Assembly (NCBI GenBank): GCA_030998015.1
Contig: JARWMV010000234.1
Coordinates: 186,001 to 250,000 of the forward strand
Length of the DNA stretch: 64,000 nucleotides
Direction: 5' to 3'
From: Ceratorhiza oryzae-sativae
Lineage: Eukaryota > Basidiomycota > Agaricomycetes > Cantharellales > Ceratobasidiaceae
Part shown: in pieces, positions 44,243 to 55,525 of the stretch
How the letters are laid out: each line of letters begins with the position of its first letter
Numbering within the stretch: the first letter of the stretch is position 1
The notes under the pieces: model-generated
Told to the model about the DNA's origin: nothing
Seen by the model: the letters and a program-made list of their open reading frames with translations, nothing else
Database searches by the model: none
Position numbers and translations under genes: made by a program

Positions 44243-47200
44243 ATGGCCAGACACCCGCGGACTCCCTCGCCCAGTCGCAAAGCAAGACAGAGCCAGCCAC
44301 GTGCACGAGCATCGCAGACGACGAATACGCCTCCTCGGCGCGGTGTCCTGCAGCCTGTTCCCAGCAACGACCGGATGCCACTCGAACGTCCCCGCCGCCT
44401 CGACTCGTCGACATACTCGAGTGGCAGCGCCCGGAAGCGCAAACGCCGTACCCTCGATGAGAACGTTGCGCCCGCTGCCACACGCAGCGGGCTCAAGCGG
44501 CGCAAGAGCGTTGTCGAGGACCCGCCCTCCGGCGATGACGACACCGACGCGATGGAGTTGGACTCGGGTGCGTCGGCGCACGAAGACGACGAGTCCCAGA
44601 CACAGTCGGGTGGGTAATTTTGGTGCTTACCCAAGCGCGCGTGTGTGTGTGCTAAACGAACAACATAGACGAACATCTGATCCACCGAGCGGCGGCGTGG
44701 CAGTTACGGCGGCTCCGCAAAGATGCGCTTGTCCGCCTTTACATGCTCGCCTCCGGTCCCGAGTGCACGCCCGATCCATCAACTGAGCTCACCAAACCGG
44801 AGCTCATCGACGCGCTGCTCGGCGCGCGCTCCGTCTCGTCACTCCCGACCCCGTCTCGCTCACCACCCGACACGCGGGCATCCAAAGACCGCGAGATCAA
44901 GGACCTGCCGGCCCGCCCTCGCCGGCGCACCGTGTCTCATCCCGCGCCATCCTCGGTCCCAGCGTCCCTCTCGTGTGATGGCGGCGACGAAGCGGACCCT
45001 GACGCACCCTCATCCAAACGTCTCAAGCTCGCCAAGCGCCGCACCGTTCCCGCGCTTGGTGTTGGTGCACCTTCTGCACATCGCGTTACCCGCACCCGCT
45101 CTGCTCAAATTGACAAGTCGCATCTCGCGTTTGCCAGCAGCAGCGACCTCACCGAACCCGACAGCCCTGTTGATGACACTCCTCGCGCACTCCCCAGCCC
45201 CCGCCGGCTCCGCTCGTCCACCAGCCGTAGCGAGGTCACTGCACCTGCTTCTCCCGTTCTGACGACCCGCAAGCGCCGAAACAAGGCCAAACACCAACTC
45301 CGCACTCCGCCTAGTGACGATGGCGACGACGAGGCCGGCGTTACGAGTGCCGATGAAATGGAGCCTCCTAGCCCCGCTGAGGATACTGGCGACGCGTCCC
45401 ACATAGCTCAAGTCGCATCTGACGAAGATAATCGCTCAAATGTTGGAGACGAGACCGTTCGTGTCTTACGAAATCGGAAGGTTGTCAAACGTGATTCGGA
45501 TGCAGAGCCTCTTGCAGATGACGGCGAGTCGAGTGACCTTACGGAGCTTGACTCGGGAGATGAGGGTGACATCACCATGCGCCCAATTCTGCACAACGAT
45601 GAGCAGGAAGGCAAGGAGGACAAGGAGGATGAGGAGGCGGGCGATGCGATAGACGAAGAGGGAAGTTCAGAGGAGGGTGATATGGAGGAAGACGAAGAAG
45701 AGGAGGCTGATGCATCCGAGGCCGGGTCGAGGAATAACCTTGTAGACGACGGCAAGTTGCCAATATTTATGCCAGTTTTGCTTCACTCACGTACCACCCA
45801 GATCTGGACATAGATCTCTCCTCTGCCACTGACAGATCTCTCCTACGCCTCAAGCGCGACGCGCTCCTTCGTCTGTGTGAGTCCCGTGGTATCCCTGTGA
45901 GCGGGACAAAACCGCAGCTTGTCCAAGCCCTCCTCGGCTGGCGCGACAAGGCAGAGTCCACCGGCGCCCCGAGCAGCGTGAGCGAACTCTCAGAACTCTC
46001 GGACCCTGAATCCCCCATTTCAGACGCAGGGAGCCACATGTCACAGGATGCCCAAGTCAAAGAGGACGAGTCTGATGGTGGATCAGAGCTATCTGCGCTA
46101 TCTGAAGAGACAGTAATCGTCTCATCCGTTGGAAACAGCAAGGGCAAATCTCGTGCGCCTTCTACTGCTGTCCCTCGCGCGCCCTCAACCAAGAAACCAA
46201 ACAAACGCCGCACACCCGTCCTGGAACGCTCGTCACGTGTACATGTTTCTGACCAACCAGATACGCCTCGTGGGCAGAAGCAGAGCAGCGCTGGAATCGC
46301 GGGCGGCAATCCGGTTGGACTTGCGCTGGGCGCTGCGAACGGACTGTCCAAGGACGAGCTCGAGATCGATCTCGAGGAGCTGGGGCTAGAAGACAAGGAG
46401 ATTCCACCTGACAAGTTGGTCAAGCTTGAGAAGATTGGTAGTGGAGGGTTCAAAGAGTGAGTTGTCGGGTCGGACTTGGTCTTAGTCGCTGGCGCTGACG
46501 GGGGATAGTGTGTATATCGGCCGGTTGCGGGGTCGCTCGAAGGTCGCGATAGCCGAGTTTAGAGGACAGTTGAGCGCAAGTAAGTCGGGTCCCTTGCGTA
46601 TCAGTCTACTGCAGCTCATATTTACCTGTCGTTTAGTGGACATCAAGGTTAGTGACTCGGGAGGAGAAAAAACCACAGCGCTAAATCCTTGTTACAGGAG
46701 CTCAAGCTTTTGAGGGATTTTGATCACCCCAATGTCGTTCGATTCGTAAGCGATTTACTCATCGTATTGACAGCAGTGTTGATGCTTGCCTCTTGTAACT
46801 ATCGATGCACAACGATGTTTACGCCCCGCACGAACGCATGCTATTCCGAATAAAAACTCGGTCAACACTATTCTAGCTTGGCGTGAGCATTCCCGAGAAC
46901 CCGCGAGACACGCCTGTGATGATGGTCAGCGAATTGTGCGCAAATGGGGATCTTTTTGACTACATCCGGAACGTCCCGGTACCTCCTTTGCGCAAAGTGG
47001 TAAGCCTAACCTTGTTTACTAGTGGCGCAGATCTCTCACGTTTTGCAGCTTTCGCTTATGCTCGATGTTGCACGTGGCATCAAATATTTGCACGAACACA
47101 AGCCGCCGGTGATCCATCGCGATTGCAAGTCGTCAAATATTTTGATCACGTCCAAGGTAACGGCCAAAATCGCAGATTTTGGACTAGCCAAAGTAAAGCA

Positions 47201-47672
47201 ATCCACGCGCTCGATGGTTCGCTCGCTCGTGGGGACAGTGAATTGGCAAGCACCCGAGCTGTGGCATGCACATCCCAAGTATGACTACAAAGTTGATGTC
47301 TATTCATGTGCATGCGTCTTTTGGGAGATGATGCAGTGGCATCTGCCGACCAAAAAGTATCCCTGGGAGGTGGGTCACCTTGCTCGACATACGGTCTGAG
47401 TGGCTAATTATCGCAAACAGGGTATGAACGAACACGCAATTTACGAAGCTGTTGGTTCGCAAAGGAAACGGTGCGTGGTGATCGGCAATGTTGTTCGTAT
47501 CACAACGCTAATCTACTTCGATGAATACAGACCATCGACGACGGGGCTTCGGAGGGAGTACTGCCCCGAGATCGTGGACCTTGTCGAAAAAATGTGGGCG
47601 CAAGACGCACGGGACCGGCCGACGATCAAGAAGGTAGTAGAAGAGCTTGAGAGATTGCTAGATATCTACTAG
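44243..47672 (+). CDS. TKL-like protein kinase with two SAP-like motifs and a relocated ATP-site lysine
   Basis: The N-terminal two thirds are basic then acidic low complexity. They hold two SAP-like DNA-binding helices: LRRLRKDALVRLYMLASG with LTKPELIDALLG near 44700-44820, and LLRLKRDALLRLCESRGIPV with GTKPQLVQALLGW near 45840-45940. The C-terminal kinase domain begins about 46420. Its glycine loop is IGSGGFKDVYIG and beta-3 reads SKVAIAEFRG. The helix C glutamate lies in MDIKELKLLRDF, the catalytic loop is VIHRDCKSSNIL, then IADFGLAKVK and WQAPELW, ending with RDRPTIKKVVEELERLL. The VAIK lysine is alanine (codon 46552-46554) and the third loop glycine is lysine (46452-46454). HRD and DFG are intact, so an active kinase is plausible. 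The long frame upstream of 44243 begins at TTG, so I chose the ATG. It probably acts in the nucleus at DNA; this is inferred from the SAP motifs. Confidence 0.85.
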
Positions 47673-48038
47673 CCTTTGATCTGCCAATCGTGCTTTCTTG
47701 GTGTTCCCGTTGTTACTGTTTCGCCACCGCTCTGATTCTTATTATATGCTTCTCTTGCTTGGATGGATCTATCTGTGGGGTTCGGCGCTGTTAAGCTGTA
47801 GTAGCATCGGCTACCCAGTTTATGCCAGCGTCCGACTCCGTGGATCACTAATTCGTTGTCGCCGTTGTTTTCTTTACTATAGCTGAGGTGTTTCTTTTTT
47901 CATACTGTGACTTTTGACTTTGGTTTTGCCGGCATCCCCACGTGTATCGTAGTTCATAAACAGCAATTTTAACTGCATTTTTGGCCATTAAGCCTCCACG
48001 TATAATAAACAATTAGAATCAAATTAAAAAATCATAAA
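47673..48038. other. Convergent intergenic region
   Basis: This lies between the stop codons of the kinase and the SRP receptor gene and should contain both 3' UTRs. It is T-rich on the left and A-rich near 48000-48030. A 62-codon open frame at 47698-47886 has no family features. Confidence 0.5.
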
Positions 48039-49022
48039 CTACAGAGCGTTGATCCATTCACGCAAGGACGCCAGGCCATCTTCGCTGGCCTCCTCTTTTT
48101 CGCTCAATTTTTCTTTGACGATCCCGTCATCCCTTGATACTTTAACCCATCCTTCTGTGAACTCGACTTCACCTCCTTCCCATTGCGAAAACTTGAACAC
48201 TCCGCCGGAGCAATCTAATCCGTTCCCGTCGGCATCAGCATCGTTCTCACCACGCTCGCCAAGTCCCTCGACGCCAACGCCGCCCGTTTGGGCAGCACGT
48301 CGCTTCTCAAGCTCGCGCTCAAGGACGGTAGTAACCCGTTGGATGGCAACTGATTGTTGCTGCTGTTGCTTTTGAACGAGATCTGATTTGTGCGCGTGAA
48401 TAAGGATGGGTGGTGCTTGTTGGGACGCGGGAAGAGCTGCGAGGGAGCGTAGGACGAGATGCAAATGTCTATAGAACATATTTAAATCAGCTGGCCCACC
48501 CAATAAAAATACCAACACTTACTCGGCCACCGCGGCTCCATTTCTCGATACAGTCGCAGCGTCTACGACGAATACAACTCCCGCGGCGTCGGCCAAGTGT
48601 TCGGTAAATTGTTCGCGCAAACGCGGGTGGCCCGGAATGTCTACAAGGCGAAGCGTGTGGGCGGCTGGCGCAGTGGTGTACAGTGTCGAATTAGCTTGGA
48701 TAGATGTGTGGGTCGGGAGCGCATGGCCAAATGCAAGGGTAGTGTGGATAGCAGTCTTGCCAGCATCCGAGGGGCCAAGGATGAGAACCGTCGAGCGCCG
48801 GGACGAGGGGCGACGACGAATAAGAGTAAAGACTACCATCAATCGTTTTCGGCATTAGTTTGAGCTCGAGAAGCGGATTAGAGTCAACTCACCCAGCACA
48901 ATGAGCAGCGCAGCTACAAGAGCTGTAGCTGCCAGAGCATTGCGCGATCCGAATGAGAATGGCTCGGCAACCGACAAGGCATCAGCAGTCGGTTCATGGT
49001 GTTCAGTCGTCGCGTTGGTCAT
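48039..49022 (-). CDS. SRP102: Signal recognition particle receptor subunit beta
   Basis: This ER-membrane GTPase anchors the SRP receptor alpha subunit for co-translational targeting. The start MTNATTEHHEPTADALSVAE at 49022 is followed by one membrane helix (NALAATALVAALLIVLG, continued by VVFTLIRRR after an intron). The GTPase then shows G1 VLILGPSDAGKTAIHT, G3 RLVDIPGHPRLREQF, VVFVVDAATVSRN and G4 LIHAHKSDLVQ. An acidic insert sits in the C-terminal part (GERGENDADADGNG) before FSQWEGGEVEFTEGWVKVS and the end LREWINAL. Topology (short lumenal N-terminus, cytosolic GTPase) matches the family. It is convergent with the kinase gene. Confidence 0.88.
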
Positions 49023-49476
49023 GGCTGGTGTGGTGTCCTGCAGAAACTCGAGCCAGAGACGTGGAGGTCAGACGTCACACGCTTTAGGCGCCGGCCCCAG
49101 AATGCATACACGCCCATCGCAGTTGCGCACATCCTACACATACTAGCTTCTTCTATCATCCAATGTCATTATCTACGTGGTTGTACAAACCCTACAATCT
49201 CCACGGTAACAAAAACATTTTTTCCGATGGGCACAAGTGGCGTTGTACAAAGCCATAAAATCACGTTGCCGGTAGTCTGCCATACAAGGGTATAAACACT
49301 GACAGACCACAAGAGAAAAGAGCGCCCCTGGCACTGTGAACTTCGTAAAGGAATGTCCAGGTGTAAAAGACAGGACCCGTTTAAGATCAAAGAAAAATCA
49401 TCACTGGCGTAAACAGCACATCGTAAATCAAGCGTCCGAAGATATCTCACACCCCCTCCCCAACGGATTTGGCGTT
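49023..49476. other. Intergenic stretch between two minus-strand genes
   Basis: It should contain the 3' UTR of the casein kinase gene and the promoter of SRP receptor beta. Short open frames on both strands show nothing recognisable. Confidence 0.45.
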
Positions 49477-51311
49477 TCAGCGACAGCATATTATATCTAG
49501 GAAGCTCTTCTTTCGATGAGTAGTTCCATGCTGATCAAATCCGTTTTGCGCATTGTCTAGCACAGCTGCTGGCGCAGCGTTCGGGTTGACCTCTGCGCTA
49601 CCGCCAAGGGCGGAGTCGGTCCCGCCGCGCACATCTGATGGCGTATGCATAGCGTTGGTGGTACCTGCATACGGATCTTTTGGGTTGAGAGCGGAAGCGC
49701 GCCGAGACGCCGTTGGAGCTGGAACGCCGACTTGAGCCGCTGTTGACCCTTGTGCGCCTGGGGTCCCAGGTGTAAGCCGAGCCTGCTGTTTGGAGCTTTG
49801 TCGGATTAGCGCAGGCGATGGAGCAGCGGGAGAAAGCTGTTGCTGAGACGCCCTGCGCTGAGTATCCCTTCGAGGCGCTGGGGGCGGTTGCTGGCTGGCG
49901 GACAACTATAACGAAATAAATATCAGGCCACGAAGGATGCTCATGCCTTACTGTTGATTCCCATCCTTTGCCCCCATGAAGAAGCATCCAATCATAGATT
50001 CCGTCCTCGGGCTCGTTCATGTTTTTGAGTACCTTGGTGAACAGCTCACGAAGGAAATCATAGTCCGGATTTTCCTCAAACCCGAGCCTCCTAACGTAAT
50101 TCTAGAAACACAGTGAGGAAGCGTAAACAAATAATGGTGCAGACCAGTTCTCACCAGGTAAATGGCGAACTCCTCTGGAAAAGTCGAAAACTATCAGTCA
50201 ACAAGCTAAAATGGAAGTAGATCGGACTAACCAGGGAAGCCCTCACACAACTCCTTGATCATAGTGGTTTGCTTCTTCTCCCCAATTTTCTCATACTTTT
50301 GCTTGTTAGTCGCAGCCTTCAGCCCTTGCCATGGGAGGCCACCTCGCAAAAAGTACATGAAGACGTGACCGAGCGCCTCGAGATCATCACGTCGGGATTG
50401 CTCTACAAAAGCCGAGGTTATCAACAAGAATAGCGCAAGGGCTGGTGCACAGACCTCTTCCCAGATGGGTATTGATGCTCATGTATCGAGCAGTTCCACT
50501 CAGACTCTTCCGTTCGCGATAAGGAATGTGCTGCTTCGTCTTGGGATCACGGTACTGCTTTGCCATACCAAAGTCGACGACATGGATCATGGTCGCTCCC
50601 TTGGTGCCCGGCCTCCCAATCAAGAAATTGTCGGGTTTGATGTCACGATAGATCAAGTTTTTCTCATGTATGGTTTGCACACGGTGCAGCTTGAAATGGA
50701 AAAAACCGAGATCAACGATTGAAATCCAGTGATTGGACGGTTGGCGCCGCACGTACCATCTGCTTTGCGGTCATACAGACTGTCTTGATGCTAAATTTCC
50801 GCCCACACATATCGAACAGATCCTCTAAGCTAGGTCCCAGGAGGTCAATTACGAGGATATTGTGTAGGCCCTCCTGTCCAAAGTGGTATATCTGGGGGAT
50901 ACCAGCTGGAGCACAGGATGAGCGGGCGAGCGAACAAGCGGGTGCTAGAAAAGTACTCACGGCATCCAGCCAGGATACGATAAGAGCGATATTCATCCCG
51001 GAGCTGGGGTGCATCAGACTTGCGAGGTTCCTGCACGTGGCGTCGTGGCAAAAGTCAGAGCGCCGAATGAGACCAGACTGCGCGCTACTTACGAACTTAA
51101 TGGCCACTGTCTGTGAGTTGAGCAGATCCGTGCCTGGACGGGGGAAAGAGGTTGATACAGCTTAGCCTGGGCTCCCGCGGGTAGCACTCGACGGTTGCTG
51201 CTCACCTTCGAAGATGACGCCAAAGCTTCCCTCGCCGATCTTCCTGCCTACACGATAGTGCACACCGACAATATTGGATCCCTGGAGGGAGTTGGAGGTG
51301 GAGCTAGCCAT
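49477..51311 (-). CDS. Casein kinase I, YCK/cki1 type with C-terminal cysteines
   Basis: A casein kinase 1 Ser/Thr kinase of the membrane-anchored fungal class. The start [20 protein letters not shown] at 51311 leads into [17 protein letters not shown] and VAIKF. Next come [37 protein letters not shown] and the catalytic loop [19 protein letters not shown] is [20 protein letters not shown], followed by the CK1 signatures [20 protein letters not shown] and [20 protein letters not shown]. The tail is rich in Gln, Ser, Pro and Ala and ends DIICCR. Paired cysteines at the end are how yeast Yck1/Yck2 are palmitoylated and held at the plasma membrane; the same is inferred here. Several introns are visible. 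The longer open frame carries another ATG 12 codons upstream (51347); I preferred 51311. Confidence 0.9.
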
Positions 51312-51490
51312 CGGTTTACTGCTGGCAATTACGTGTGTCGTATTCATACAGCACAGACAGAGACGAGCCCCCTGTGCGGGAAGAAGACAAGGTCGTTCAA
51401 GTAGAGCTCAGGCAAGGTCCCAACTTCTGGGGAAGCCTGCATCACGTGCTCATCATCTTAGCTAATCGGCCCTGCTTCTGCACCATACTG

Positions 51491-53035
51491 TCATCGCCTA
51501 GCATGCGCGGCAAACACTTGTCCGCCGTTCGCCGACGACTTGGAGCCGGTGGATGTGCCGACCACGAACCGCCTCCCGTCTCCCACGCTCGCAATCGAGC
51601 TCGTTCTATCGCCCGACGCCCCACCAGGCCCCCGCTTCTGCAGCGTTGGAGTCGGAGCTGCCGATCCTGCTGGCCTGAATCTCCCCACAAATGTTTGGCC
51701 AATCGGCCTCGACACTACCAGTCGTTTTTTTGGTCAATTTCGCTTATACTTTTGATGCCCGTGGCGAAAATCCTGCTTACCAGGATTTATTGGTCCCCCA
51801 GTCCCCGCGGTGCCTTGTCTGGTGTCAGCGTCCGCATGCGTCACAGAAGCACTTCCAAGGCGTCGGTTATGAACCGCTGGTGGTGGCATCGTACTTGGGC
51901 CCCGATATGAGGTCGTCTGCTGCATTCCTCGACCTAGCGCAGAGCCGTTTATCGGTGTCGATGGAGCAACGTACGCATAATGCTGAGAACTTGGAGGGCA
52001 TTAGTCCTTTGCTGGGACGCACAACCTGATTTGCCTACTTGAGAGTGCGCAGCTGCCCGCTCGCTTGGACCTGATCAACCGGCCCGCTATACCCAGAGCC
52101 GCCATTCGTGGCTGAACCTCCAGCTCTAGGAGTGGGGTCCCCTGTGGCCGAGACAGCCCCAAATCTCAAAGACACGACTGGAGTATGGATTGAACGTGGC
52201 GAGGAGCCGCCACCCTGGGGAATACCATAGCTTTTTTCTGGATCAACAATGCACCATTTTTACGTGAATATATGCGTCACTTACTTGGGACCTATATCGA
52301 TTCTCCGGCGTTTTGATCCATTGCTTTGTCCAGAAGAGTAGCCAGAGTCATGTATTGGCCCCTGTTCGGCCACAAAACGGGGCGCGGCTTGTGGGCGTTG
52401 CTGGAGCCTGGTATGGAATGTAAGCATGTCTCCGAGCAAGACTGGAACGTCGTACTCCAACCGCTCTTGGAGAGATTTAACATCCTCCTGAAGTCGTATG
52501 ATTATGGTTTTGGCAGCTGCGTACTTTCTTTTGTAATGCTCAATCAACTCTGTGAGCATGTTGTATTGAACCTACGTTTCAAAGATAAGTCAGTAGTGAA
52601 GGTGGGTGCGATGAAGTAAACCAACACTAGCGGCTACAGCCAGTTTCTCGTGAGTCTCATGCACAGGAGTGAACCATTGTGATATAGACGGTGCCATCTG
52701 CTATGGTAATATATTGAGCTAAGAGCTGATGTGATATGTGAGGGAGATCTCACGCCTCGTTGCTGCAAGGGCACGCATGAGATACGCATCGACCCGCATG
52801 CCGCACAACTCTGGTCGGCCTCTAAGAGAGTGATGTTTGTTTTAGCTCCCATTAAAATTTGAGCGATTCTACGCCACCTACTCAGATGGTTATTGCAAAC
52901 TACGTGGCCACAATCCGTGACCCAAAAAGGCATGTCGGGAACCAGGCCGGGGCGGTTTGGAGGAAGAAATAGTACCATGCACACCGAGCAATGAACATAG
53001 CGCCAGATACCAGAGTCGCTGGATACAGATTGCAT
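51491..53035 (-). CDS. Zip3/RNF212/HEI10-like RING protein
   Basis: The N-terminus MQSVSSDSGIWRYVHCSVCM opens a RING with an expanded first loop: HCSVC, 17 residues, VTDCGHVVCNNHL, then after an intron LEADQSCAACGSMRISCVPL. A segment SISQWFTPVHETHEKLAVAA follows, then a coiled coil (MLTELIEHYKRKYAAAKTII then IRLQEDVKSLQERLE) and a Ser/Gly/Pro-rich tail. That order (RING, short linker, coiled coil, disordered Ser-rich tail) is that of the Zip3/RNF212/HEI10 SUMO or ubiquitin ligases that mark meiotic crossover sites. Tail exons follow by splicing: GGSGYSGPVDQ joined to HYAYVAPSTPINGSALGRG, then GGPINP joined to VSRPIGQTFVGRFRPAG. They run to a stop at 51491. It lies 179 bases upstream of the CK1 start on the same strand. 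The meiotic role is by family analogy. Confidence 0.65.
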
Positions 53036-53390
53036 CGTCGGGTATGGGATGGATTATAATGAGAGTGTAGGAGAATGTATGTAACGACGATATGGTTCGA
53101 GTTGGGTATTGTTATGGAGTCCTTCAGCACCAAACTTCAGGGGAAAAGAGAAGAAATAATTATAATATATTTGACAGCAGAGTCGCTCGAGCGAGCTCAG
53201 AGAGTGAGAACAAGCACAGAATGGCAAAGGTGGCGGTGGTGGCGCCTCGCGACTGCTTGGAAGCGAATGTTACGTGAGCAGCTCGCTACCAAGCTCTTGT
53301 AAACAAACGTGCTCTACCACGATGATGTGCGACTGAGTTTCCAGCATACAGCCGGACCAACGCACCGTTCTAGACCAACGATCGACCCAA
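53036..53390. promoter_or_regulatory. Divergent promoter region between the RING gene and ALG13
   Basis: About 355 bases lie between the two start codons. Frames present are short and featureless. It should hold both promoters. Confidence 0.35.
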
Positions 53391-54035
53391 ATGGAGGGCG
53401 AAGAAAAAATCGTTTTTGTGACTGTGGGCTCGACGAAGTTCGACGAGCTTGCTCGTGCTATTTTGTCAACTGAAGTCTTAGACGCGCTCCATGCTCGTGG
53501 CTTTACTCGGCTGGTTTTCCAGTGTGGGAACAGCGAGATAAGCGGCCTCTTGCCCGGTTCACTTGTTCACGGCGAATGGAACTGGAAGGACGATAAAAGG
53601 CAGATGAATATATCGGTTTGGAGGTTCAAACCTGACCTTCGGAAGAGTTTCGAGCAAGCCAACTTGGTGATCAGTCATGCAGGTAGGTGTATATCCTCAG
53701 CACTGTGCCACACACTATTGATGCTGGCTAGGCTCTGGAACGATACTGGAGGTCCTGAGGCTTCCGCGACCGATGATTGTAGTGCCTAATGAAACCTTGT
53801 TGGACAACCACCAAATCGAACTGGCAAATGCGCTTCACGAATTAAATCATTTGTTCAAAAGCACGCCGAGGTGAGCCTCTTGCCCCCAAAAACCCAATGC
53901 GTATATTTATCGGACATCGATAGTGGTTTGGCTGGGACTATAAAAACCTACGATCCAACGACACTCAAAGAATTTCCCGAGTTTGACGGGAGCAAGTTTC
54001 GCGAGATCATGGACGAAGAGATGGGATTCGTGTGA
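53391..54035 (+). CDS. ALG13: UDP-GlcNAc transferase catalytic subunit ALG13
   Basis: With membrane partner ALG14, ALG13 adds the second GlcNAc to dolichyl-PP-GlcNAc on the cytosolic face of the ER. The start MEGEEKIVFVTVGSTKFDEL at 53391 carries the family's N-terminal VTVGSTxFD motif. RGFTRLVFQCGNSEISG and FEQANLVISHAG follow. After one intron come GSGTILEVLRLPRPMIVVPN and ETLLDNHQIELANALHELNH, the UDP-GlcNAc-binding GT-B half. A further intron lies near 53870-53925, and the C-terminus ends EEMGFV with TGA at 54033. Length is close to the roughly 200-residue fungal ALG13. It works directly after ALG7, which lies at 28715. Confidence 0.92.
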
Positions 54036-54209
54036 CTTAAGGGGCGTATATCGTACATATAGTCGTTGGCTATTCTTTGCGCTTGTCGCGCCTTTAGAAA
54101 CTGGGGCCTTGTAAATAGAAACTAATTATATTATCAAGGCGGTGTTTCAGGTTGCAAATTACCGGCCCTGACGACCTCGGCGGCTGCGCAGCATTTCCTC
54201 CTATCCACC

Positions 54210-55525
54210 ATGAGCTACCAGCAACCTTACCAAGAGAACCGGTTCCAACAAGGGCACCAACCAACTGGTAGCATCGGCTACGACTACCCACATCCCACTG
54301 CCCAGCCAGAATACAATCCTTACTCCGACTACAACACTGTCAACAACGGGTACGGCCAAGGAGGCACAGGTTATAGACAAAGCCCATCGAAGGGTTACAG
54401 GGACGATTTTGACGACGGCCGACCGGGCATGTCTACGATGCCGTCGCAGGCGACGATTGGGGATGACTATGGCGATGAAAAGTTGCGACGACCCCCACCG
54501 CTCGGCGCGAATAATGTGGAAGGTCGCGTTTCGTTTGTCCCGCCCAAGTGAGCCGTATTTTACTTGGACTATTGGTCCTGCGTTGAACTATGCTCTTTTT
54601 TAAACCAGGTCAACTGGTGATATTCGTCTCTGGCGCCATGATGAGCATGGTAATGTGTGGACAAAGGTTCGTCAAGCGCTTGAAAGTACAGATCCATAGC
54701 TTACTGTAGAACATAGGGCTCGCGGACGCGATGTGTTGGACGATTCTGCTGCTGTACCGTGATGACAACACTGTTTTTGATCGTTAGCATTGCATTGACT
54801 CTGGGTCTCGTGCGTTCTCATTTACTCGTCCGACCTCGGCTGACCTGGTTTGTAGTGGGTTCGCCCTCCGGATATCTCATTCAACGGAATCAAGACGCCG
54901 ACCAACGGTAGTACTGTCGTAGCTCAGACCACTGGAATTACCATCAACCTCAATTTGGCCATCGGAGTTGTCAATCCCAACTTCTTCGCAGCTGATTTCT
55001 CTGCCATCCAGGCCAAGGCATTCTATCCTGGCGTGTCACAACAAATTGGTTCGTGATCCTTCTCATTGTGTTCTTTGGATATTCACGACTTTAATTTGTT
55101 TAGGTGGCGGGACATTGAACAATATCAACTTCCCTTCTCACTCGGATACCAGTTTCTTGTTCCCGTTTTCTATCAACTACACTGAAGCGATTGATCCCAA
55201 CAAGACCATCATTAAGGACATTGCTGTCAAGTGTGGTTTCATTGGCAATACCAAGTCTGATATCCCCGTGAACTATCGATTGACGGCAAGTTTATCCTAG
55301 CGAGGGCTGTGTATGTGACTTACCGGCGTTCTTATTTAGCTTAAGCTCAAGGTACTTGGTCTGACCATTTCGCCGAGTTTCAGCGGATCTGCTTCCTTCA
55401 GCTGTCCTCTGCAACCAACTGATATCTCAGTAAGCCCATTTATGTTTCGCTCGAATACGTCGATCCACTAACCCCGCATTGCGTCTTAGGGTCTCGGAAT
55501 TGATATGAGCGGATTGCTCGGATGA
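54210..55525 (+). CDS. Single-pass membrane protein with LEA-2-like domain
   Basis: The N-terminal about 110 residues are Tyr/Gln/Pro/Gly-rich and disordered (MSYQQPYQENRFQQGHQPTG). The segment STGDIRLWRHDEHGNVWTKG lies before a cysteine-flanked membrane helix, RFCCCTVMTTLFLIVSIALT. The outside part reads WVRPPDISFNGIKTPTNGST, ITINLNLAIGVVNPNFFAAD, VSQQIGGGTLNNINFPSHSD and FLFPFSINYTEAIDP, then VNYRLTLKLKVLGL. It is a beta-sandwich of the LEA-2 (LEA14/WHy) type. The end is MSGLLG with TGA at 55523. The known yeast relative Tag1 is a vacuolar membrane protein linked to autophagy termination; whether this is its orthologue I cannot say. The cysteine triplet beside the helix could be palmitoylated. 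Confidence 0.75.

Noticed and set aside
44122..44685. Long minus-strand frames opposite the kinase N-terminus
   Set aside because: They are mirror frames of a GC-rich, low-complexity coding region on the plus strand; the composition is Arg/Ser-biased with no motif.
46420..47672. Calling the kinase a true WNK or a pseudokinase
   Set aside because: The catalytic-loop and activation-segment text is TKL-like rather than WNK-like, and HRD and DFG are intact, so neither label fits.
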